Notes under the pieces: generated by a model
The model's database searches: none
Told to the model about the DNA's origin: nothing
The model's input: the letters and a program-made list of their open reading frames with translations, nothing else
Shown here: positions 24,534 to 33,277 of the stretch, in pieces
How positions within the stretch are numbered: position 1 is the stretch's first letter
Layout of the letters: each line of letters starts with the position of its first letter
Made by a program: the position numbers and the translations under genes
Assembly (NCBI GenBank): GCA_002701385.1
Contig: NZVD01000063.1
Span: 11,675 to 75,674 of the forward strand
From: Rhodopirellula sp.
GTDB lineage: Bacteria > Planctomycetota > Planctomycetia > Pirellulales > Pirellulaceae
DNA length: 64,000 nt
Direction: 5' to 3'

Positions 24534-26615
24534 ATGACAGATGCAACAACAATGGTAACGATAACGCTCCCAGACGGGTCAACTAAAGAGTACGACAACG
24601 AAGTAACACCTGCCCAGGTCGCCAAAGACATCGGCCCCGGCTTAGCCAAGGCTGCTATGGCCGCAGAAGTCGACGGGCAGATTGTAGGCCTCGATTATTT
24701 GATTCCAGATGGGAATGAAGCCGCTCTCAAACTCTTTACAAAGAAAGATCCTGAAGCACTGGGGGTGATGCGGCATTCAGCCGCCCATGTCATGGCTCGA
24801 GCTATCATGAAACTTTTTCCCGGGGTACAGTTGGCATTTGGCCCGACAATCGACGGCGGGGTTTATTACGACTTTGACTTAGACCATAAGTTAAGTGATG
24901 AAGACTTCGAAATGATCGAAGCCGAGATGAAGAAAATCATCAAAGCTGACGAACCTTTCGAAAGGATTGAGGCTAACCGTGAGGAAGCTCTCAATATTGT
25001 CAGCGACCTCGGTCAGGAATATAAGGTTGAACATATCCGTGACGGACTGACAGAGCACAGTCAACTTTCGTTTTATCGACAGGGTGAATTCATTGATCTA
25101 TGTCGTGGCCCCCACATTCCATCTGCTGGCGCGATTGGTGCCTATAAATTGCTCAGTGTCGCAGGAGCCTATTGGAAAGGAGATTCCGATAATCGGCAAC
25201 TTCAGCGTGTCTACGCGACAGCATTCTTTGACAAAGCAGGGCTAGACGAACATTTAACAAAAATCGATGAGGCAAAACGTCGCGACCATCGAACCCTCGG
25301 CAGGCAACTCGGTCTCTATCATATTGACGAAATGTCGGGACAGGGATTGATTCTATGGACTCCTAAGGGTTCCGTCATAAGAAAAAAACTGCAGGAATTC
25401 ATTGAAACTCGCCTGGAGCGACAGGGATATCATCAGGTCTTCACGCCTCACATCGGGAAGCTAGACCTATACAAGACTTCGGGACACTTCCCCTACTATC
25501 AGGAAAGTCAGTATCCCGCCCTGATTAATCGTGATTATATGCAAAAGCTGGCGGATGAAGATTGCAGCTTCAGTGATCTTTCCGATGCGATGGCGGAAGG
25601 TGAAATCGAAGGTTATCTCCTGAAACCAATGAATTGCCCACACCACGTTAAAATTTACGATTCTCAGCAAAGAAGTTACCGCGATCTGCCGATTCGACTT
25701 TTTGAATTTGGGACAGTTTATCGTTGGGAACAATCCGGTGAAATTGGCGGGCTTACACGAGTCCGGGGATTTACTCAGGACGATGCCCACCTATTCTGCA
25801 CTGAAGATCAGCTGGCGGATGAATTGAAGGGTTGCCTTGAGCTGGTTAAACTCGTATTCGCCTCTGTTGGGATGGAAGATTACAGCGTTCGCATAGGCCT
25901 GCGTGACAAAGATTCAGATAAATACGTTGGTGACCCCCAGGATTGGGATAAGGCTGAAGATGCATGTCGTCAGGCGGCCACTACGCTAGGAAAACCGTTT
26001 ATCGAAGAAGAGGGTGAAGCAGCATTCTATGGGCCTAAAATTGATTTTGTTGTGAACGACTGTCTTGGTAGAAAATGGCAACTAGGGACGGTTCAGGTAG
26101 ACTACAACCTACCGATTCGTTTTGACTTGTCATACATCGGGGCTGACAACCAGCCTCATCGCCCTGTCATGATTCACCGTGCTCCGTTTGGTTCAATGGA
26201 GAGATTTATCGGTGTGTTGATTGAACACTTTGCCGGAGCGTTTCCTCTCTGGCTCGCACCAGAGCAGGCCCGAGTGGTCGTGGTAAGTCAGAAATTCGAA
26301 GAGTATGGTCGGCAGGTTGAAGCTCAGCTACGTGAAGCCGGCATGCGAGTCAGTGGCGACTACCGCGCCGAAAAGATTGGGGCGAAAATCCGGGATGCTC
26401 AACTCGAACTCATCCCTTACATGCTGATTGTTGGAGGCCGAGAAATGGAAAACGGCGAAGTCAGCATTCGCGACCGAATTGATGGCGATTTAGGCGCGAT
26501 GTCGGTGGCTGGAGCGATCGCTAAATTCGAGGACGAGATTAACAATCGAGTTGTACGCAAGACATTCAGTGGAAGTGCCGGGCTTGTATCGCGTGACGCC
26601 CAAAATGAATATTAA
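24534..26615 (+). CDS. thrS: Threonyl-tRNA synthetase
   Basis: Attaches threonine to tRNA-Thr. Domains in order: TGS domain (VTITLPDGSTKEY), editing domain with HSAAHVMA and DLCRGPH, then the class II catalytic core with NCPHH (a zinc ligand), motif 2 FEFGTVYRWEQSG and motif 3 HRAPFGSMERFIGVL, and the anticodon-binding domain. The 693 residues exceed the E. coli enzyme by about 50, mainly through a segment before NCPHH (around SFSDLSDAMAEGEIEG). The start is uncertain: ATG 24534, ATG 24552 and GTG 24468 are all in frame and none has a clear ribosome site. It heads the conserved thrS-infC-rpmI-rplT-pheST cluster. Confidence 0.96.
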   Translation: MTDATTMVTITLPDGSTKEYDNEVTPAQVAKDIGPGLAKAAMAAEVDGQIVGLDYLIPDGNEAALKLFTKKDPEALGVMRHSAAHVMARAIMKLFPGVQLAFGPTIDGGVYYDFDLDHKLSDEDFEMIEAEMKKIIKADEPFERIEANREEALNIVSDLGQEYKVEHIRDGLTEHSQLSFYRQGEFIDLCRGPHIPSAGAIGAYKLLSVAGAYWKGDSDNRQLQRVYATAFFDKAGLDEHLTKIDEAKRRDHRTLGRQLGLYHIDEMSGQGLILWTPKGSVIRKKLQEFIETRLERQGYHQVFTPHIGKLDLYKTSGHFPYYQESQYPALINRDYMQKLADEDCSFSDLSDAMAEGEIEGYLLKPMNCPHHVKIYDSQQRSYRDLPIRLFEFGTVYRWEQSGEIGGLTRVRGFTQDDAHLFCTEDQLADELKGCLELVKLVFASVGMEDYSVRIGLRDKDSDKYVGDPQDWDKAEDACRQAATTLGKPFIEEEGEAAFYGPKIDFVVNDCLGRKWQLGTVQVDYNLPIRFDLSYIGADNQPHRPVMIHRAPFGSMERFIGVLIEHFAGAFPLWLAPEQARVVVVSQKFEEYGRQVEAQLREAGMRVSGDYRAEKIGAKIRDAQLELIPYMLIVGGREMENGEVSIRDRIDGDLGAMSVAGAIAKFEDEINNRVVRKTFSGSAGLVSRDAQNEY

Positions 26616-26750
26616 TGTTCAATTAGTGGGATAGAGCGTTCCGACTTTTTTAAGTCTGATATTTGCTGTAAGAACTTCCCTTTTACCCACTGATGAATAT
26701 AAAATTAGCTTAGCGGGATTACTGTTCCGCACATTTATTTCAACATTCAA

Positions 26751-26756
26751 AAAGGA
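26751..26756 (+). promoter_or_regulatory. Ribosome binding site of infC
   Basis: AAAGGA stands 5 bases before ATC 26762 and 8 before ATC 26765. It is the only purine-rich site near the N-terminal end of the IF-3 reading frame and supports a non-ATG start. Confidence 0.7.
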
Positions 26757-26761
26757 TATCA

Positions 26762-27265
26762 ATCATCGACCGCGACAGTACTCGTATTAATGACCAAATT
26801 CGTATTTCACCAATTCGAGTCATTAGTCATGACGGAGAACAGCTTGGGATTATCGAAACTGACCGAGCAAAAGAAATTGCTTCCGAAGCAGGATTAGACC
26901 TGGTCGAAGTAGCTCCTAACGAACGCCCTCCCGTTTGCCGAATTATGGACTACGGGAAGTATAAATACGAGAAGAAAAAGAAAGCCTCTCGTAATACGTC
27001 GCATACCAAGACGAAGGAAGTACGATTACGACCTAAAACCGGTGAGCATGATATTCAATTCAAGGTCAACCAGGCTAAGAAGTTCCTGAAACACAAAGAC
27101 AAGGTTCAGGTTTCGGTACTCTTCCGTGGGCGTGAAATGGCTCATATCGAAGAAGGCCGTAAGGTCATGAATGACGTACTTGAAGAGCTCGAAGAATTGG
27201 GCAAAGTGGAGCAGACTCCACAGCAACATGGCCGACGCATGATCGCGATGGTCGTGCCCCGCTAA
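26762..27265 (+). CDS. infC: Translation initiation factor IF-3, AUC (or AUA) start codon
   Basis: Binds the 30S subunit and checks start-codon pairing. The N-terminal domain ([14 protein letters not shown], then [23 protein letters not shown]) and the C-terminal domain ([24 protein letters not shown]) are complete, about 167 residues. The first in-frame ATG (26945) lies inside the highly conserved RIMDYGKY, so it cannot be the start. Between the in-frame stop at 26711-26713 and that point no ATG, GTG or TTG occurs. ATC at 26762 or 26765, or ATA at 26756, are the candidates; AAAGGA (26751-26756) is 5 or 8 bases from the two ATC codons. Rare starts in infC are known to allow autoregulation by IF-3. 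Confidence 0.95.
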   Translation: MIDRDSTRINDQIRISPIRVISHDGEQLGIIETDRAKEIASEAGLDLVEVAPNERPPVCRIMDYGKYKYEKKKKASRNTSHTKTKEVRLRPKTGEHDIQFKVNQAKKFLKHKDKVQVSVLFRGREMAHIEEGRKVMNDVLEELEELGKVEQTPQQHGRRMIAMVVPR

Positions 27266-27268
27266 GGC

Positions 27269-28609
27269 TTACGTCTTATCACTTGGTGAAATATCACTCG
27301 TTGGTGTGCTCAGTATAGATTGAAGTACTTCCAGAGTTTTCGCCGCCATCGTTTTAGAATCCCGACGCTCTAGTACTGCTGCGCGCCCGCGATTGCCGAG
27401 GTCACTTAAGGCCTTACGATCCTGCAAGATCGCATGCCAGCAAGCTGCCAAGGCTTGAGGGTCATCCGGACGAACCAAATGTCCACCACCGACATCTCCA
27501 AGCACTTCTGGAAATGCTCCATGGTCCGGCAATACTACCGGAACACCGTGTGCCAACGCTTCCAATGCAAACAACCCTTTGGGTTCTTGATAAACGGTCG
27601 GGACACAAAGCAAATCTGATTCATGCAATAGACCAAGTTTCCCATCGCGATCGACTGTTCCGTAATCTACGAAACAATCATCAAGCCCAGCATCCTTCAG
27701 TTTCTGAATCTGTTCTTCCGCAAACTGTTGGTTGGTGACTCCACGCCATCCGGCGAAATGAAGACGAATATCATCTGTGTCTGGAAGCTGTTTCAGTTGA
27801 ATGAATGCATCGACAAGGATATGAAGGCCTTTTTCCCGAGACATCCGCGCCATGTAACCAATGGTCCTAGGGCGATTCATATCTGTGGTGGCTTTAGTAA
27901 TATCCTTGGTTTCAATGCCTAGCGGTACGACGTGAATTCGATCCGCCGGTATCTGCAGCAATTCCATCATGTATTCACGATAGTATTCACTGTGAACTAG
28001 AAAACCATCTACGTTCGAGACTAAGTTTCTGAGGATGTCAATTGCCTGACTTTTGAAGGGCTCGATTAAGTCCTCCAGGAAAATGTCATCTCCCTGTAAC
28101 GTGACGACGACGGGAAGTCCGAGCCGCTTCAATTCCGGTATGCAGCCACCGATGAGTAGATTGCTCAGTAAGACGACATCCGGTTTGATGTCACCGCTGA
28201 GCCACTTACATAAACGCCGCACTTCTTTCCGCTGGTTTCCATTGCGACCTTTGAGCATCGAAACCGTTAGGGCTCCTAGTGCTCTGGGGCTGATTTCGAG
28301 CCCTTTGGAGGTAGCCATTCTCAACAACCAAGGTTTGTCGAGAAAGCGATCGAGGAAAGCTGGAAGATAGCGGAAGAAGAAGATCTTTTGCTGGAGAAAG
28401 ACGTTGATGCCGCCAAAAAACACCTGATCGACACTGACATCTTCTTCATCTGTGCGAATCGGAGTGTAGGTGGGGACAAGCAGAGCATCGACCCCCATCT
28501 GATTCCACGCTCTGGCTAGCGTGTTATCGTGCAAACAACTGCCGCAGTACATATTTGCCGCGCCGCTGGTCAGATATGCAATCCGCTTTATGCTCTGTCC
28601 ATCTCCCAT
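27269..28609 (-). CDS. GT4-type glycosyltransferase (GT-B fold)
   Basis: A 446-residue glycosyltransferase of the retaining family 4. The N-terminal half starts with AYLTSGAANMYCGSCLHDN and contains VVVTLQGDDIF. The C-terminal nucleotide-sugar domain has RIHVVPLGIET, RTIGYMARMSREKGLHIL, and the donor-site block VYQEPKGLFALEALAHGVPVV with the conserved glutamates. It is expected to build a surface or storage glycan in the cytoplasm. The gene is antisense to, and only three bases from, infC, so it breaks the usual infC-rpmI linkage. A repeat copy lies just upstream of its start. Confidence 0.92.
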   Translation of the reverse strand: MGDGQSIKRIAYLTSGAANMYCGSCLHDNTLARAWNQMGVDALLVPTYTPIRTDEEDVSVDQVFFGGINVFLQQKIFFFRYLPAFLDRFLDKPWLLRMATSKGLEISPRALGALTVSMLKGRNGNQRKEVRRLCKWLSGDIKPDVVLLSNLLIGGCIPELKRLGLPVVVTLQGDDIFLEDLIEPFKSQAIDILRNLVSNVDGFLVHSEYYREYMMELLQIPADRIHVVPLGIETKDITKATTDMNRPRTIGYMARMSREKGLHILVDAFIQLKQLPDTDDIRLHFAGWRGVTNQQFAEEQIQKLKDAGLDDCFVDYGTVDRDGKLGLLHESDLLCVPTVYQEPKGLFALEALAHGVPVVLPDHGAFPEVLGDVGGGHLVRPDDPQALAACWHAILQDRKALSDLGNRGRAAVLERRDSKTMAAKTLEVLQSILSTPTSDISPSDKT

Positions 28610-28625
28610 CCACCCAGCTTAATCA

Positions 28626-28645
28626 ATAAGTGCCACCCACTCAAT
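28626..28645 (+). repeat. Dispersed ~20-base repeat, copy 2
   Basis: ATAAGTGCCACCCACTCAAT matches copy 1 at all but four positions. It is about 20 bases upstream of the glycosyltransferase start. Confidence 0.7.
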
Positions 28646-28686
28646 CGACGCCCGAAGAAGCTCGAATCCTGCCCACATTTGATACC

Positions 28687-28708
28687 ACATCTGGTGCCAC
28701 CCACTCTT
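28687..28708 (+). repeat. Dispersed repeat, copy 3 (left arm of an inverted pair)
   Basis: ACATCTGGTGCCACCCACTCTT. The core GGTGCCACCCACTC (28693-28706) can pair with GAGTGGGTGTCACC at 28734-28747, with one mismatch, around a 27-base loop. Confidence 0.75.
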
Positions 28709-28730
28709 ATTGTTCGCGAAAACCGCCTGA

Positions 28731-28750
28731 AATGAGTGGGTGTCACCTAT
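28731..28750 (-). repeat. Dispersed repeat, copy 4 (right arm of an inverted pair)
   Basis: Its reverse complement is identical over 20 bases to copy 1 at 9148-9167. The TAG stop of the small membrane protein gene lies inside it (28747-28749). Confidence 0.8.
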
Positions 28751-29211
28751 CGGGCCGTTTTTGTGTGTGATCGGAGCCATAAGTAGATCAAACTGGCCAG
28801 GCCAAGCAAAGAAATGTACCGTATGGGCCCTGACTCGAAGATGATCGTCGCAGAAACAATAATCAGTAGCATGTAGCAATGAACAATTGCAGTCCACCAA
28901 GAGTGGGTGGCACCGGATGTGCAGTCGATAGCCCAAACGAGTAGGAATAGATAGTTGAAGTAGATACCATATTCGAATGACATGCCAGTGACGGCTTTCG
29001 TATCCTCAATCGTCTGTAAAACGGCGGCCTGGTGACTCCAATGGTGTACAAAGTGAAAGGCACAAATCACATGGACGATTGCAAAAAGACAGCCACACCG
29101 CCATAGATTTTTGAACGTTTTTTGTCGATTCGCAGGATCGTCAACAAGAAACTGAACGGCGATTGCCGATGCGTAGAAAGCTAGCGAGATCCATATTGTC
29201 CAAATGACCAT
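28747..29211 (-). CDS. Small multi-pass membrane protein of unknown function
   Basis: A 154-residue protein with about five hydrophobic segments and several conserved-looking histidines (FHFVHHWSHQ near residues 52-61). The family is not recognised. It sits antisense in the gap between infC and rpmI. A copy of the dispersed repeat lies within the reading frame, encoding GATHSWW, and the stop codon is supplied by another copy, so the present 3' part of the gene may have been reshaped by repeat insertion. The hydrophobic pattern argues that the frame is real; the function cannot be assigned. Confidence 0.65.
   Translation of the reverse strand: MVIWTIWISLAFYASAIAVQFLVDDPANRQKTFKNLWRCGCLFAIVHVICAFHFVHHWSHQAAVLQTIEDTKAVTGMSFEYGIYFNYLFLLVWAIDCTSGATHSWWTAIVHCYMLLIIVSATIIFESGPIRYISLLGLASLIYLWLRSHTKTAR
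28899..28920 (-). repeat. Dispersed repeat, copy 5, inside a coding region
   Basis: The reverse complement reads ACATCCGGTGCCACCCACTCTT, one mismatch from copy 3 over 22 bases. It is translated in the small membrane protein gene. Confidence 0.75.
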
Positions 29212-29264
29212 TTTTCGAGCTCAAAAAAACCTATTTTGGGGCTTCATCTATTAGATTTACCCCC

Positions 29265-29293
29265 TTTTGTGAGAGCAAGAACGAGTCTAAAAT
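29265..29293 (+). promoter_or_regulatory. Possible promoter of rpmI-rplT
   Basis: TAAAAT at 29288-29293 with a weak TTTTGT box 17 bases upstream. A promoter is expected here because two antisense genes separate rpmI from infC. Confidence 0.25.
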
Positions 29294-29347
29294 ATTTGAT
29301 TCCCAGTGGATGTTTTACGTCACCTAATAAGAAAGTCAAAATAGACG

Positions 29348-29551
29348 ATGCCAAAGCAGAAAACCCACAAGGGAACCAAGAAACGATTCCGTTTGACAGC
29401 CAAGGGCAAAGCCAAGCACCGTAGTGCTGGTACAAGTCACCTGGCTGGAGCTGTCTCCAATAAGCGTAGGCGAAACCTGCGTGGAACGACAGTTCAGGCT
29501 ACTTGCGATGAGAAAAAAATCGCAAAAGCACTCAACGGTTACAGCAACTAA
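29348..29551 (+). CDS. rpmI: Ribosomal protein bL35
   Basis: A 67-residue basic protein of the large ribosomal subunit. The N-terminus MPKQKTHKGTKKRFR and the block AGTSHLAGAVSNKRRRNLRG are typical, and the length is normal. It is followed by rplT at 130 bases, the standard pair. Unlike in E. coli it is not directly behind infC, because a glycosyltransferase and a membrane protein gene lie antisense in between; an own promoter is therefore needed. Confidence 0.97.
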   Translation: MPKQKTHKGTKKRFRLTAKGKAKHRSAGTSHLAGAVSNKRRRNLRGTTVQATCDEKKIAKALNGYSN

Positions 29552-29681
29552 CAGTGCTGTCACCAGTCGCACATTCTTAGTGTTTCCCTAAGATCTGAAT
29601 TAACTACAACCAATACCAGCCGCGTGGGCATAGAACGTTCTCAAGAGAGAAGGCCTGACGAGGTAACAAGGAGCGAAAGCT

Positions 29682-30038
29682 ATGAGAACTACATACGGTG
29701 CAGCTCGTGCCAAGGCAAAACGCCGCCTTTTCAAACGAGCCAAGGGAAATCGAGGCGGACGTAAAAACTTACTCCGCACAGTCAAAGAAACAGAAGTACG
29801 TTCAGGTGCTTATTCTTATCGTGACCGTAAGGTCCGCGCTCGAGACTTCCGACGTCTTTGGATCACTCGTTTGAGTGCTGCCTGTCGAGCTCATGACATG
29901 CGATACAGCCAATTCATTCATGGATTGAATAAAGCTAACATCCAACTGGATCGTAAGTCACTTAGCGAAATGGCGATTCACGACCCAGCAGGTTTTGAAG
30001 CAGTTGTTGACATCGTCAAAGCTGCTCTCGCCGGCTAA
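29682..30038 (+). CDS. rplT: Ribosomal protein bL20
   Basis: A 118-residue basic protein that binds 23S rRNA early in 50S assembly and in several bacteria represses its own operon. Typical blocks: [57 protein letters not shown] and [18 protein letters not shown] lies eight to twelve bases before the ATG. The 130-base gap behind rpmI could hold an autoregulatory RNA, but I see no clear pseudoknot by eye. A terminator follows. Confidence 0.97.
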   Translation: MRTTYGAARAKAKRRLFKRAKGNRGGRKNLLRTVKETEVRSGAYSYRDRKVRARDFRRLWITRLSAACRAHDMRYSQFIHGLNKANIQLDRKSLSEMAIHDPAGFEAVVDIVKAALAG

Positions 30039-30075
30039 CGCCAATCTTCGCACAATGCAGATTGAACCAAACGTT

Positions 30076-30118
30076 CAGGAGAGGAAGTCAGCTAGACTTT
30101 GCTCTCCTGTTCTTTTTT
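30076..30118 (+). terminator. Rho-independent terminator between rplT and pheS
   Basis: CAGGAGAG (30076-30083) and CTCTCCTG (30102-30109) form a perfect eight-base stem, followed by TTCTTTTTT. It ends rpmI-rplT transcripts and might also act as an attenuator for pheST. Confidence 0.85.
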
Positions 30119-30148
30119 AACCCTCAAATTCCTTTCAGAAACTTCAAT

Positions 30149-31180
30149 ATGGCACTGCAGGAATTTCTCGATCAACTCGAACAACTTGTCTCTGAAGCAG
30201 AAACCAATTTTGGTGCTGCCGAAAGTACTGATGCACTGGAAGAAGCTCGCATCGAATTCCTAGGAGCAAAGAACGGAAAGCTCAAAGCCGTTCAAAAGCT
30301 CATGGGGACGGTAGAAAAGCAAGACAAGCCAGTTGCAGGTAAGACATTTAATGAAACCAAAGGCCGAATTGAATCCGCCTTTGAAGTTGCACATGCGCGC
30401 ATTCAGGGTGATGGGAGCGACACCGAAAGCGACTCGCAATTCGATCCTTCCCTTCCCGGGAGTGGTTTTAAGATTGGTCGAGTTCATCCCATCACTCAGA
30501 CCATTGAAGAGCTCAAGGACATCATGGGCCGGCTCGGATTCTCCACCGTAGATGGACCGGAAATCGAGGACGATTGGCATAACTTTGTTGCACTCAACAT
30601 CCCGGATGACCACCCGGCTCGGGATCCCTTAGAGAACTTCTATCTGGCCACAGCCGAAGCAAATTCCGGTGAGAAAAATCCGGTCGGTTTGTTATTGAGA
30701 AGTCAGACGAGTACGGTGCAAATTCGTGTCATGGAAAAAACGAAGCCTCCGATTCGCATCATCTCGCTGGGACGAGTCTACAGGCCCGATACCGCGGATG
30801 CGACTCACTATCCGATGTTCCATCAAATCGAAGGTTTGATGATCGATACCAACGTTACCATGGCTGACCTCAAAAGCGTCCTGCGTTTGTTTGCGACCAG
30901 CTATCTAGGCGACGATGTGACCATTCGATTTCGCCCTTCATTCTTCCCTTTCACCGAACCCAGCGTTGAAGCCGACTACTACTGGAATGGCCAATGGATC
31001 GAATTTGGTGGTGCCGGTATGGTAGACCCCAATGTCCTCACCGCGGTCGGCTACGATCCGGAAGAAGTAACCGGATTTGCTTTCGGCCTGGGCGTTGAAC
31101 GCTTATGTATGCGACGGCATGGGATCACCGATATTCGCGAGTTTTACAAAAACGACGTTCGATTCCTTGCTCAGTTTTAA
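30149..31180 (+). CDS. pheS: Phenylalanyl-tRNA synthetase alpha subunit
   Basis: The catalytic alpha chain of the alpha2beta2 enzyme that charges tRNA-Phe. The 343 residues have the N-terminal coiled-coil region ([17 protein letters not shown]), the class II core with [29 protein letters not shown], motif 2 [26 protein letters not shown], and motif 3 [13 protein letters not shown]. The ATG at 30149 is chosen: the frame is open to a TTG at 30062, but that stretch contains the rplT terminator. pheT follows after 60 bases. Confidence 0.97.
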   Translation: MALQEFLDQLEQLVSEAETNFGAAESTDALEEARIEFLGAKNGKLKAVQKLMGTVEKQDKPVAGKTFNETKGRIESAFEVAHARIQGDGSDTESDSQFDPSLPGSGFKIGRVHPITQTIEELKDIMGRLGFSTVDGPEIEDDWHNFVALNIPDDHPARDPLENFYLATAEANSGEKNPVGLLLRSQTSTVQIRVMEKTKPPIRIISLGRVYRPDTADATHYPMFHQIEGLMIDTNVTMADLKSVLRLFATSYLGDDVTIRFRPSFFPFTEPSVEADYYWNGQWIEFGGAGMVDPNVLTAVGYDPEEVTGFAFGLGVERLCMRRHGITDIREFYKNDVRFLAQF

Positions 31181-31240
31181 TCACCTCCTGTCAGTTATTA
31201 CCTTTTTATCAGACCGAATTTAATCGCCTAAAGTAGTACC

Positions 31241-33277
31241 ATGCTCGTTTCCTGGAATTGGCTTAAACAATACGTTGCTCTCGATATGGATCGTGAAGAG
31301 CTGGAGAACCGGCTTGCCATGTCCGGCCTGAACCATGAGGGCACGGAAACTGTCTTTGATGATCTAGCCATTGACCTCGAGGTCACAAGCAACCGCCCTG
31401 ATTGCCTCGGCCATATCGGCGTCGCACGAGAAATCGCTGTACTTTACAACCTACCGCTTTCCATACCCACTCCGGCTCCCATAGCTACGGGCCCAGACGT
31501 CAATGCAGACTTCAGCCTGACGATCGAATCGCCCGAACTATGCCCTCGTTACACAGGGCGCATCATCCGTGGTGTCACGATTGGTGAGAGTCCTGCCTGG
31601 ATGCAGGAACAACTCCGGACAGTTTTTGCGCCGATCAGCAAAGACTGGAAGCCTGTCAACAACGTCGTGGATATCACCAATTACGTACTCATGGAATGCG
31701 GGCAGCCGCTCCACGCCTTCGATCTTGCCAAACTTCAGGGACAACAGATCATTGTCCGAGCGGCTCATGATGGCGAAGAGTTCGAGGCGATTGACCATCA
31801 CACTTACCAACTAACGCCAGACATGTGTGTGATAGCGGACGCTAATCGGCCCGTCGCCATTGCCGGAGTGATGGGTAGTGCCGACAGCGAAGTTAGTGAT
31901 TCAACGGTCGACGTCCTAATCGAATCCGCTGCCTTTTCTTCGATGGCAACACGTGCCACATCTCGAGCTCTCAATCTCCACAGCCCTGCTTCATATCGCT
32001 TTGAACGAGCACTCGATCCTGAAGGCATTGAATGGGCTGCCAATCGAGCGTGCGAACTGGTTCTGGAACATTGTGGTGGGACGCTGGATGAAGGCTGGCT
32101 CGATGCCGGCGCAACTGCCTGGTCACCGGAGCCCGTTATCATGCGACTATCGCAGGTCGAGAGGATTCTGGGGATTTCGATTGATCGAGAAGAAGTCAAA
32201 CGCATTCTGCTCGCACTCGGCAATACAGAAACCGCCAGCGATGACGTGTCCCTGACCGTTACGCCACCGACCTGGCGAAGGGATTTAGCCCGCGAGGCGG
32301 ACCTGCTAGAGGAAATCGCTCGAATCCATGGATACGAAAAAATTCCAGAGGATGTCGGCGTTCCAATGGCAGCATCCTTCAAAAGTGATTGGGATCGTGT
32401 CGCCGCCAAACTACGTACCACAATGACCGCCATCGGCTTTGATGAATCACTAACCGCCAGTGTCGTGCCTAACGAGTGGACACAAGTCTATAGCCCTTGG
32501 TCAGAAAAAGCCCCATTGCGAACTGCCTCGCCAATGCTCAAAGGTGCTGACGCCCTACGAACCAGTCTTGTTCCCAGCCTTCTAGAGGTTCGCCGCATCA
32601 ATCAATCACTGGCCAACCCCAATGTAGAATTATTCGAGACGGCAAAAATCTACTTGCCGCAGGACGAAGGGCTTCCGCAGGAACAGTGGACGCTTGGTAT
32701 TACCAGTGGGCAGGGCTTTGGCCATCTCAAGGGAGTCATTGAAACGGTTCTTCAGGCTTTCAAGATTGAAGGCCAGCTTGAAGTGGATTCAACCTCTCAG
32801 GATCTTTTACACGCGGATTACAGTACCTCGCTTAAATTGAATGGCGAGCATTTTGGATTTCTAGGTGAGGTGAATACAGCGGGCCTTAAATCATTTTCAC
32901 TTCGAAATCCAGCCACGGTCGCCGAAATCCGCATGGACTTGCTCGTCCAACATGCCACGCTGATTCCGCAACATTCTCAATTGAGTAACTTCCCGGCTAC
33001 AACTCGAGACTTAAACATCGTATTGTCAGAGACGGTACGCTGGGATGCGTTAGCAGCTACCATTCGAAACGCTGTCGAGGCTAGCTTGCTTGAGGATATT
33101 ACTTATCAGGAAACGTATCGAGATCCTGATCGTGACGGGGCGGATGTAAAACGAGTTCTGTTTACTGTGAAACTACGTCGCACGGACCAGACTATGACCA
33201 GTGAAGAGGCCGATGCCGTACGTAGCCAGATCGTTGCGGCCATCGAGGCTGAATTAGGCGGCAAATTGCTTGGTTAA
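31241..33277 (+). CDS. pheT: Phenylalanyl-tRNA synthetase beta subunit lacking the EMAP-type domain
   Basis: The beta chain of phenylalanyl-tRNA synthetase, with editing (B3/B4), DNA-binding-like and anticodon-binding roles. At 678 residues it is well short of the roughly 795 of E. coli. The first 40 residues (SWNWLKQYV, then LAMSGLNHEG) run directly into DLEVTSNRPDCLGHIGVAREIA, which in E. coli comes only after the inserted EMAP/tRNA-binding domain; that domain is missing. The rest is complete, including VVDITNYVLMECGQPLHAFD, SYRFERALDP and the C-terminal FDX-ACB domain (LSNFPATTRDLNIVL). No frameshift is visible. Confidence 0.95.
   Translation: MLVSWNWLKQYVALDMDREELENRLAMSGLNHEGTETVFDDLAIDLEVTSNRPDCLGHIGVAREIAVLYNLPLSIPTPAPIATGPDVNADFSLTIESPELCPRYTGRIIRGVTIGESPAWMQEQLRTVFAPISKDWKPVNNVVDITNYVLMECGQPLHAFDLAKLQGQQIIVRAAHDGEEFEAIDHHTYQLTPDMCVIADANRPVAIAGVMGSADSEVSDSTVDVLIESAAFSSMATRATSRALNLHSPASYRFERALDPEGIEWAANRACELVLEHCGGTLDEGWLDAGATAWSPEPVIMRLSQVERILGISIDREEVKRILLALGNTETASDDVSLTVTPPTWRRDLAREADLLEEIARIHGYEKIPEDVGVPMAASFKSDWDRVAAKLRTTMTAIGFDESLTASVVPNEWTQVYSPWSEKAPLRTASPMLKGADALRTSLVPSLLEVRRINQSLANPNVELFETAKIYLPQDEGLPQEQWTLGITSGQGFGHLKGVIETVLQAFKIEGQLEVDSTSQDLLHADYSTSLKLNGEHFGFLGEVNTAGLKSFSLRNPATVAEIRMDLLVQHATLIPQHSQLSNFPATTRDLNIVLSETVRWDALAATIRNAVEASLLEDITYQETYRDPDRDGADVKRVLFTVKLRRTDQTMTSEEADAVRSQIVAAIEAELGGKLLG

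Noticed and set aside
26945-27265. infC starting at ATG 26945
   Set aside because: This ATG lies inside a conserved IF-3 block, so the protein would lack the N-terminal domain.
30062-30148. Classical Phe leader peptide ahead of pheS
   Set aside because: The frame has no stop before pheS, and the Phe-codon run is the terminator T-run itself, so stalling there could not prevent termination in the usual way. Kept only as a tentative attenuator finding.
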